Shown piece after piece: positions 54,531 through 64,000 of a DNA stretch of 64,000 nucleotides (the stretch's first letter is position 1; every line of letters begins with the position of its first letter). Source of the stretch: Eilatimonas milleporae (GTDB lineage: Bacteria; Pseudomonadota; Alphaproteobacteria; Sphingomonadales; Kordiimonadaceae); NCBI RefSeq assembly GCF_003688555.1, contig NZ_REFR01000013.1, positions 282,753 to 346,752 on the forward strand, read 5' to 3'. The translations under genes were made by a program, and so were the position numbers. A model generated the notes under the pieces. The model made no database searches, was not told where the DNA came from, and worked only from the letters and a program-made list of their open reading frames with translations.

Positions 54531-55038
54531 GCCGGTCAGGCCGCCCTCGCGGAGGCGATTGCCGAGCAATCCGCCGTGAGCGCAAAAGACAAGCCCGGAC
54601 GAGGCATCCCAAAGTAATCCCCCCAGGCCGCGACCGCGCCCCGGCCGGTCAGGCCGCCCTCGCGGAGGCGATTGCGCAGCAATCTGTCGTGAGCGCAAAA
54701 GACAAGCCCGGACGAGACATCCCAAAGTAATCCCCCCAGGGCGCGACGGCGCCCCGGCCGGTCAGGCCGCCCTCGCGGAGGCGATTGCCTAGCAATCTGT
54801 CGTGAGCGCAAAAGACAAGCCCGGCGAGGCATCCCAAAGTAATCTCCCCAGGGCGCGACCGCGCCCCGGCCGGTCAGGCCGCCCTCGCGGAGGCGGTTGC
54901 CTAGCAATCTGGCGTGAGCGCAAAAGACAAGCCCGGCGAGGCATCCCAAAGTAATCCCCCCAGGGCGCGACCGCGCCCCGGCCGGTCAGGCCGCCCTCGC
55001 GGAGGCGATTGCGCGGCAATCTGGCGTGAGCGCAAAAG
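54531..55038. repeat. repeat array B, two-hairpin modules
   Basis: Nearly five units of 112-113 bases (GGTCAGG at 54534, 54647, 54760, 54872, 54984). Each has hairpin 1 (GGGCGCG-AC-CGCGCCC, with small changes), GGCCGGTCAGGCCGCCCTCGCGGAG, hairpin 2 and GTGAGCGCAAAA, then a spacer with AGACAAGCCCGG and CATCCCAAAGTAAT. Hairpin 2 is GATTGC-NNN-GCAATC with loops CGA, GCA, CTA, CTA and GCG; one copy has GGTTGC, still pairable by G-U. The array follows the stop of the second CII-like gene. Confidence 0.92.
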
Positions 55039-55095
55039 GCACCGACACCTTCTCAGATAGGCGCCGTATTCTTGAGGAGATGAAGAGGTGGGGGG

Positions 55096-55698
55096 TCAGT
55101 CCTTGCCGATGGCGAGGGCCACTTCGGGCCGGAAATCCGCCGCCGTGATCGCCGACGGGTCTTCGCCGGCCGACAGGCGTGCCAGCACCCGGTGCTGGAC
55201 ATAGCGCGCCAGGCGCCGGTAGGTGCGCGGTGGCAGGGCGGTGACGCCCATATCGTCCATCAGGGTGTCGAGACCGGTGAGAACCCGCTCGGTCACGTCC
55301 TGGCGCACCTCGGCCGGGGGTGGGGTCTTGCCGCCGGTGGCGGTCCCGCCGCCCTGGCCGCGCGCATCTTCGGGCCGGTGATGGAAGTCCGGAAAACCGG
55401 TCTCCCTCAGGCCCGAGGTTGAGCCGTCCGTATCCGCACGGTCTGTTCCAAGCGATGAGACGGCGAGCCGGTCCAGCGGCCAGCCCGCTTCCCGGCACAG
55501 CAGTATGGCGGCCCATAAGGGGATCGGGGAATGACCGCCGGACCAGTTGGACAGGGTGCTGAGCTGTTTGCCGGTCAGGGCGGAGGCCCGTTCGCGTCCG
55601 CCGGCCGCCGCGATCAGGGCTTTTGTCGTCCCGGCCAGGTCCTGGCGCAGGGCACTGACGATGTCGGCTTGCTTTTTCTGGTCTTTCGGTGTGATCAT
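55096..55698 (-). CDS. phage-CII-like DNA-binding protein, copy 2
   Basis: A 200-residue paralog of the product of 52846-53745. The N-terminal region TTKALIAAAGGRERASALTGKQLSTLSNWSGGHSPIPLWAAILLCREAGWPLDRL aligns closely with copy 1, as does the C-terminal VTERVLTGLDTLMDDMGVTALPPRTYRRLARYV domain. It lacks the long low-complexity N-terminus and has a shorter linker, so it is probably nearer the ancestral form. It is divergent from the Ner-like/XRE pair across a palindromic site, an arrangement like a phage immunity switch. Function is inferred from that. Confidence 0.68.
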   Translation of the reverse strand: MITPKDQKKQADIVSALRQDLAGTTKALIAAAGGRERASALTGKQLSTLSNWSGGHSPIPLWAAILLCREAGWPLDRLAVSSLGTDRADTDGSTSGLRETGFPDFHHRPEDARGQGGGTATGGKTPPPAEVRQDVTERVLTGLDTLMDDMGVTALPPRTYRRLARYVQHRVLARLSAGEDPSAITAADFRPEVALAIGKD

Positions 55699-55819
55699 AA
55701 GTGCAATAAAAAGAACGATTTTTCGCCTTTTCTGGCTTTTCGCTCTACCCCAGTGATAAAAAATCCGCTTTTATGGTTGAAACAAGACAAAAAAGCGGAC
55801 ATAAATTTCTCCAACGTGC

Positions 55820-55835
55820 GGTTATATCCGTAACC
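55820..55835. promoter_or_regulatory. 16-bp palindrome between CII-like copy 2 and the Ner-like gene
   Basis: GGTTATATCCGTAACC is an imperfect version of the palindrome at 53902 and is followed by GCCTGAACGCGAAAAAA, again like copy 1. It lies 122 bases before the CII-like start and 53 bases before the Ner-like start, so one protein could control both directions. Confidence 0.58.
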
Positions 55836-55887
55836 GCCTGAACGCGAAAAAAGGGGGCGCAGGCCCCAGCCGGAGCAGGTGTGAAGA

Positions 55888-56193
55888 ATGACACGCCCCG
55901 ATTGGTCATGGCCGCGCGTGAAATACATGCTGAAGATCAGGCGGGACCTGACCCTCAGCGACCTTGCACGCGCCCATGGCCTCAGCCACGCGCTGTTCTC
56001 GTCCATCCCGCGCCGGCAGCGACCACGGGCGCAGGCGATCATCGCCGCCGCCCTGGACCGCAAGCCCTGGGATATCTGGCCCAGCCGCTATCACAGGCGG
56101 GGCCAGCCGATCCGGGGGTGGAAACCTTTTCCAACGCGGAAATCTAGCAAAGCAAACACGCCGCGTCTCGCGCAAAAGGAGGATTCGTCATGA
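55888..56193 (+). CDS. Ner/Nlp-type winged-helix DNA-binding protein
   Basis: A 101-residue protein resembling the Ner repressor of Mu-like phages and bacterial Nlp (SfsB): VKYMLKIRRDLTLSDLARAHGLSHALFSSIPRRQRPRAQAIIAAALDRKPWDIWPSRY. The WPSRY end of the domain is a family signature. A basic tail follows. It overlaps the downstream XRE gene by 4 bases (ATGA), and a palindrome sits upstream. It is probably a transcription regulator of phage origin. Confidence 0.82.
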   Translation: MTRPDWSWPRVKYMLKIRRDLTLSDLARAHGLSHALFSSIPRRQRPRAQAIIAAALDRKPWDIWPSRYHRRGQPIRGWKPFPTRKSSKANTPRLAQKEDSS

Positions 56194-57014
56194 GCACTCG
56201 CCTTTCCCGACAGATACGGCCGCAGCCCCAGCCAAGCCGTTCCACCAAGCGGCCCGACGAGCGGCCAGAAGACCGGCCAGAAGACCGGTCGGCGGGAAAC
56301 GAACACCAGCCAGAGCGGGGCGGGCATAGGTCAGAGCGGCGCGGGCAGTGGCCAGAACGGAGCGGGCACAGCTCAGAGCAGAGCGAGCACAGGCCAGAGC
56401 AGAGCGAAAACCGGGCGCAGCGGAGCGGACACCGGTCGCGGCGGGCGGGAAGCGGCACGGAAGCAGCCGCAGGTCTACCGGACCGGGACGGGGCGCAAGC
56501 AACGCCGATCGAAAGGCATTCAGAGCCCCGCCCGGCGCCCTTGCGAGACCCTGAGCGGCCTTCCTTACGGGAAAGAGCGGACAGGAGGGACGAGATGGCC
56601 AGGGCGGACTGGGCCAACAGGATGGATGGCGCGGACTGGCATCCGCCGGCCCCGAACCCGGTGGACCGGATGATCGGCCAGCGCCTGCGCACCCTGCGCA
56701 TTGCCTGCGGGCTGAGCCAGTCGGCGCTGGCCGGGGCGGCGGGCGTGTCCTTTCAGCAGGTGCAGAAATACGAGACAGGCGCCAACAAGATCGCGCCGTC
56801 GAAACTGTTGCGTCTGGCGCTGGCACTCGGCATTCAGCCGGCCGATTTTTTCAACGGCCTGGACGACGGCATGAACGCCCTGGAGACGGCAGCGGCGGAC
56901 CCGAGCGGCGATTGCGCGCGGCTGCTGTATGCCTTCGCCCGCATCCCGGAGCCGCATATCCGCGAAAGTTTCGTCGCCTTCGTCAAGGCCATGGCCGAGC
57001 GGGAGGGTGTTTAA
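56190..57014 (+). CDS. XRE-family transcriptional regulator with long repetitive N-terminus
   Basis: A 274-residue protein. Residues 1-155 are low-complexity (Arg, Glu, Ser, Gln, His; units such as GHRSERRGQ), encoded by degenerate CCAGAGCGGAGCGG-type DNA repeats. Residues about 155-225 form a typical HTH_3 domain: NPVDRMIGQRLRTLRIACGLSQSALAGAAGVSFQQVQKYETGANKIAPSKLLRLALAL. A short helical C-terminus follows. The NPVDRMIG entry is that of a widespread alphaproteobacterial XRE type, which normally starts almost at this point. GGAGG lies 7 bases before the ATG, so the extended start seems real. Confidence 0.8.
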   Translation: MSTRLSRQIRPQPQPSRSTKRPDERPEDRPEDRSAGNEHQPERGGHRSERRGQWPERSGHSSEQSEHRPEQSENRAQRSGHRSRRAGSGTEAAAGLPDRDGAQATPIERHSEPRPAPLRDPERPSLRERADRRDEMARADWANRMDGADWHPPAPNPVDRMIGQRLRTLRIACGLSQSALAGAAGVSFQQVQKYETGANKIAPSKLLRLALALGIQPADFFNGLDDGMNALETAAADPSGDCARLLYAFARIPEPHIRESFVAFVKAMAEREGV

Positions 57015-57404
57015 GCGGTCCCTCCCGCCGCCCCTCTGGAAGTAACCCCGGATGGATATGCATGGGGGAGACATATGGGGGAAAACACATGAAGGAGTCG
57101 CAGATGGAAACCCGGCCGAAACACGGATAGACCCGCAGCGGCAACGCTGGCGGACGCCGGGAAAACGCCGGACACCGACCCTGCCCGCGCAAGCAGTTGA
57201 GGGCCGGCAGGCCCGGCCCATGGGCGCGGTTGTCTTGTCTGACCCGTGCGTCTGGCCGTGTGTTTGGCCCTGCATTTGGCCGGGTGTTTGGGTCGGGCGT
57301 TTGGCCATATGCCCGGGATGGACGAGGCCGTGTCCCGCGCCCTGGGACACCGAGCCGTCAGGCCATGTGTTTGGGTCAGATCATGGGTTTGGCACGGTGG
57401 GGCA
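57015..57404. other. intergenic region between convergent XRE and uvrB genes
   Basis: No gene or clear terminator. It contains degenerate repeats of GTGTTTGG-CC type at about 57247-57307, and several short ATG-led frames without support. Confidence 0.45.
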
Positions 57405-59573
<2,169 letters not shown>

Positions 59574-59690
59574 CGGCAGGGTCCGCAGTGGTCCTTGAAG
59601 GAATTGAAGGGCGGTTAAAGTGCCCCTTTACGCCCCGGCCTTCAAGAGGGGGCTTGGGGCCCCCTGACAGACCCCTGACAGAGACTGGCG

Positions 59691-59760
59691 GATAGTGGCA
59701 GACACTGGCAGACACTGGCAGACACTGGCAGACACTGGCAGACACTGGCAGACACTGGCA
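59691..59760. repeat. 10-bp tandem repeat, six exact copies plus one variant
   Basis: Six exact GACACTGGCA units follow a variant GATAGTGGCA, just upstream of uvrB. The rest of the 446-base uvrB-antiporter gap has no gene; degenerate TTTGGGTTTGATC-like repeats lie at 59915-59985. Confidence 0.95.
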
Positions 59761-60019
59761 GATCCCCGCACGGTCCGGCGTCGCCGGGAAAAGGCGCCCC
59801 CCGCACTCGGGCTTGAGAGGACAAAGGCGCCGGCGCGTCACAGTCCGCCGGCAAGGCGGTCCGCGCGCCGGCGGAGGCCGCGCCCTATTGCCCGGTTCGA
59901 ACGGGACCGATCCCAAGGTTTGGGCTTTGGGTCTGATCCTGGGGTTTGATCTTTGGATTTGATCACTGGGATTGATTTCGGTCAAAGCCCCTGGAGGCCG
60001 CGCCACCTATTGAGGCAGC

Positions 60020-61339
60020 ATGGAATCGCTTGAACATCTGACCATCATCTGGCTGGGCGTGCTGGTGGCCGCCTTTGCCGCGCGCAAAACACGGCTGACG
60101 CCGGTCTTGTACTATCTGGCCGCAGGCGCCGTGATGGTCAATCTGGGCTTTCTGCCCGCCGAGCCGGACCCGTTTATCCGCGGGTTTTCGGAAATCGGCA
60201 TCATCCTGATCATGTTCGCGCTGGGGTTCGAGGAAAACACCAGCCATTTCCTGACCAGTGTCAAACGCACCTGGGGCATCGCCTTTTTCGGCGGGCTGGC
60301 ACCGTTTCTCACGGCTTACGCCGTGGCCGACATGTTCTGGGGCGACGCAAAGGTTTCGCTGATGGTGGGGCTGGCGATGACGGCAACCGCCGTATCGCTG
60401 ACCATGGTGTCGCTGAAAAGCGAAGGGCTGTCCCGCTCCAAGGCGGCGACGGGCATCATGACATCCGCCGTGCTGGACGACATCGCCTCGCTGGCGCTGG
60501 TGGCCATTCTGGTGCCCATCGCCACCGGCGGTGCCAGTGCCGACATTGCCAGCATCGGCCTGATCCTGGGCAAGGTGGTGCTGTTCTTCGTTATTGTGGT
60601 GATCCTTGCCGCGTGGATCCTGCCGGGCGACTCCGCCATGCTGCAACGCTATGTCCCCTTTCTGCGCCGTTTCGGCTTCCGCCGTCTGCTGGCCTTCGCG
60701 GAAGGGGAAATGGCGGTGCTGGTCCTGTTCCTGTTTGCCATGGCGGTCGGCATCGTCGCCCATCTGGAAGGGTTTCACCCCGCCGTCGGGGCCTATATGG
60801 CGGGCCTGATCATCAAGGAGGAATATTTCGACAGCGACAGCGACGAGGATGTGGCGAAGCGCGAGGCGGCCTACGAATCAACAAAGCGTATCGTCGAGAA
60901 TGTGGCCTTTACCTGGATCGGGCCGGTCTTCTTCGTCGAGCTGGGAACGAAAATCCTGTTCGATGTGGATCTGTTCGTCTCGGTCATTCCGCAGGTGCTG
61001 ACCATGACCGGCGCGCTGTTCGTGGCGCAGATCGTCTCGGCCAGTCTGGCGGCGCGCTATACCGGCGGCTTTTCATCCGCCGAAAGCCTGATGATCGGCT
61101 TCGGCATGCTGGGCCGGGCGGAACTGTGTTTCGTGGTGCTGGATATCGCCTATGTGCAGAACAACATCCTGACAGAGACGGCCTTTTACACGCTGATGCT
61201 GACCGCCTTCATGCTGAATGTGGCGGTGCCGGTGACAATCCGGCTGTGGAAGCCGTATTTCGTCCGCGCCGTGGGCGCGCAAGAGAATGCAGGCGGCAAC
61301 ACCGGCAATACCATGGCCAAGAGCGCCGATACCGTCTGA
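60020..61339 (+). CDS. cation:proton antiporter (CPA2 family)
   Basis: A 439-residue inner-membrane protein with about twelve helices, like the membrane domain of KefB/GerN-type Na+ or K+/H+ antiporters. GFSEIGIILIMFALGFEENTSHFL, MTATAVSLTMVSLKSEG and TSAVLDDIASLALVAI (with the paired acidic residues of the transport site) are diagnostic. No cytoplasmic TrkA-N domain follows, so it is not a full Kef system. GAGG lies 6 bases before the ATG. The ion is not known. Confidence 0.92.
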   Translation: MESLEHLTIIWLGVLVAAFAARKTRLTPVLYYLAAGAVMVNLGFLPAEPDPFIRGFSEIGIILIMFALGFEENTSHFLTSVKRTWGIAFFGGLAPFLTAYAVADMFWGDAKVSLMVGLAMTATAVSLTMVSLKSEGLSRSKAATGIMTSAVLDDIASLALVAILVPIATGGASADIASIGLILGKVVLFFVIVVILAAWILPGDSAMLQRYVPFLRRFGFRRLLAFAEGEMAVLVLFLFAMAVGIVAHLEGFHPAVGAYMAGLIIKEEYFDSDSDEDVAKREAAYESTKRIVENVAFTWIGPVFFVELGTKILFDVDLFVSVIPQVLTMTGALFVAQIVSASLAARYTGGFSSAESLMIGFGMLGRAELCFVVLDIAYVQNNILTETAFYTLMLTAFMLNVAVPVTIRLWKPYFVRAVGAQENAGGNTGNTMAKSADTV

Positions 61340-61418
61340 CCCGGCGCCCGTATGCCGCAGGCATGGTCATAGCCCACGGCCCGCCCATCATACCGCCAAG
61401 GCACAGCCCTGATTTTAA

Positions 61419-62732
<1,314 letters not shown>

Positions 62733-62857
62733 GCCAAACCACGGCAGGAAGGCCGACGGTCATATGACACCCGAAACGTGAAAACCGTAACACTTTCTAA
62801 ACGGATAGGATGTCATAAAACACACGTTTAAGTACGCAATGCTTTGGGTGTGAACAC

Positions 62858-63787
62858 GTGTTAAGCGCCATTTCCGCCGTCAGGCCGCCGAAAATCCTTG
62901 CCCGCATTCTTGTGGCCACAGCCGTGTTGTGCGCGCCCGCACAGGCCGATCCCGCCGGCGACAAAACACTGCTGCTGCTAACCAACCCGGATTCTCCGCC
63001 TTACGTCGAAAAAGAGGCGGATGGGCGCCTGGGCGGTCTGTTCACGGACCTTGTCAGCGCCAGCTTGGCGGCCGGGGGCGTTTCCTTTGAAATTCATGCC
63101 ATGCCGTGGAAACGGATTTACCGTGAACTGGCCGCAGGCAATGCGGACGGCAGTTTTGCCTGGGCGGGCAACCCGCGCCATCATGACAGATTCATTGTCT
63201 CGCGCCCTTTTTACCACAACAGCTGGTCCATGTTCACCTGGCGGACCGATATCGACACATTCGGCGATCTGAAGCGCCTGCCAAGCCTGCCGGAGGAGGA
63301 CGCACCGCTTCTGTGCCTGCCACACGGGTGGACCATGCCCGACTGGCTTGACAGGCTGATGGTCACGGGCCGGATCAGCCGGGCGACGCCAAACGATATC
63401 ACCCATTGTTTTCAACTGCTGGCCAGAGGGCGTGTCGCCTTTGCCTTCGGCCCCGATATCCTGACCCATAATGAGATCGACAAGGCGCTGGCGACCCTTG
63501 ACCCCTGGACACGCCCGGACTTGCGGGAATTGCCCATGGAAGACGCGGCGGTCTCGGGTACGATGCATGTACTGTTCGCCAAGAGCCCGGATAAAAGCGG
63601 TGTGCGGTACCGCGATGCCTTTGACCGGGGGCTTGCCGCCATTATCGCCGACGGCACCTATGAAGCGCTGGTCCGCAAGCGCATTGCCGGCCTGCCCGCA
63701 CGGACACAGTCGGACGTGCTGCGCCGGCTGGCGGCCGAGGGATTCGTATCCGCGCCATCCGGACACAGCATGGCTGCCACGCCCTGA
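62858..63787 (+). CDS. extracellular solute-binding protein (family 3-like)
   Basis: A 309-residue periplasmic protein with a signal peptide (ILARILVATAVLCAPAQA) and a type II binding fold: LLLLTNPDSPPYVEKEADGRLGGLFTDLV, MPWKRIYRELAAGNADGSFAWAGNPRHHD, and a late YRDAFDRGLAAIIADGTYEALVRK typical of amino-acid-binding proteins. No permease or ATPase gene lies beside it, so it may be an orphan receptor or act with a remote transporter. The GTG start at 62858 is likely but has only a weak ribosome site. Confidence 0.8.
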   Translation: MLSAISAVRPPKILARILVATAVLCAPAQADPAGDKTLLLLTNPDSPPYVEKEADGRLGGLFTDLVSASLAAGGVSFEIHAMPWKRIYRELAAGNADGSFAWAGNPRHHDRFIVSRPFYHNSWSMFTWRTDIDTFGDLKRLPSLPEEDAPLLCLPHGWTMPDWLDRLMVTGRISRATPNDITHCFQLLARGRVAFAFGPDILTHNEIDKALATLDPWTRPDLRELPMEDAAVSGTMHVLFAKSPDKSGVRYRDAFDRGLAAIIADGTYEALVRKRIAGLPARTQSDVLRRLAAEGFVSAPSGHSMAATP

Positions 63788-63905
63788 CCGTTACGACCTG
63801 ACCGTTACGCCCTGACTGTCCCGACAAGGCCGAATCCCGTGAAAGCCGACATTCCCTGAAGATATCAAGGTGCCATTTCGCATGGACATCCGGAAGGCAC
63901 CAGTC

Positions 63906-64000
63906 CTAGGTTGTGGGCTCATAATTTCTGAGCCAAAGGCGTGTTGAAGCGATTGCGATTGCGGCGAGGAAATTTCTTGCGAGCTTGTCGAAGCGGGTTG
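63906..64000 (-). CDS. IS5-family transposase, C-terminal end (cut by window edge)
   Basis: The minus-strand frame entering from the right edge reads TRFDKLARNFLAAIAIAST and then RLWLRNYEPTT before its stop. This is the well-known C-terminus of IS5-family (IS427-group-like) transposases. The stop overlaps CTAGGTTGTGGGCTCATAA, probably the element's end, so the insertion boundary is near 63905. The rest of the element lies outside the window, so completeness cannot be judged. Confidence 0.85.
   Translation of the reverse strand, partial: TRFDKLARNFLAAIAIASTRLWLRNYEPTT

Noticed and set aside
48070..55019. Minus-strand open frames across the two repeat arrays
   Set aside because: They are translations of the repeat unit, with no initiation signals and no change in reading consistent with coding constraint.
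54531..55038. CRISPR array
   Set aside because: The units repeat as a whole, including the segments that would be spacers, and there are no cas genes; the 10-24 bp tandem repeats elsewhere also lack spacers.

Overview
The window is GC-rich chromosomal DNA from an alphaproteobacterium. It looks Rhodospirillales-like: there are two PAS_5-type proteins, a tldD gene divergent from an aa3 cytochrome oxidase cluster that runs on into surf1, thrC and an M16 peptidase, a plant/proteobacterial GCS2-type glutamate-cysteine ligase, and coupled IorA/IorB-type molybdenum oxidoreductase genes. This placement is inference from gene content. I found no rRNA, tRNA or CRISPR array.

Layout. 1-7.3 kb: housekeeping genes (PAS protein, M28 lipoprotein peptidase, NTF2-like protein, DsbA-like protein, peroxiredoxin, DsbD N-domain protein, YqgE). 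7.3-16.4 kb, minus strand: a close-packed run ctaC-ctaD-ctaB-coxF-like-ctaG-ctaE-DUF983-surf1-thrC-M16. It has a recognisable promoter, a 42-codon gene easily missed, and several start/stop overlaps; tldD is divergent. 18.7-24.7 kb: a probable iron-uptake locus (PepSY membrane protein plus a small membrane protein, divergent from a TonB receptor). 25-29 kb: two paralogous secreted subtilases around a PAS_5 gene and an AT-rich spacer. 29-37.3 kb: 3-oxoacid CoA-transferase, DUF418, ppa, ubiA, rsmE, glutamate-cysteine ligase. 37.7-40.7 kb: a tandem pair of about 407-residue proteins of unknown function with duplicated leaders; one also has two LacI-like operators. 41-45.3 kb: IorAB-type oxidoreductase, a DUF2007 protein, a PNPOx-like protein, a truncated MAPEG gene. 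45.5-52.7 kb: lower-GC S41 lipoprotein peptidase, PGPGW protein, PhoD with a Pho box, DUF427, S26 peptidase. 52.8-57 kb: phage-like regulators (two CII-like paralogs, a Ner-like protein, an XRE protein). 57.4-64 kb: uvrB, CPA2 antiporter, aspartate aminotransferase, a solute-binding protein, and the end of an IS5-family transposase cut by the window edge.

What stands out is the non-coding DNA. Many gaps carry 10-24 bp tandem repeats. Two larger arrays (about 47.99-48.50 kb and 54.53-55.04 kb) are built from one shared module with two adjacent hairpins; stem bases change in compensating pairs and one hairpin is replaced by an unrelated but still perfectly paired one, so the fold seems to be what is conserved. 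Other leads are the unknown paralog pair with a shared D-x22-E-x-K signature, a palindrome shared by both CII-like regulators, and a double hairpin at 32.8-32.9 kb.
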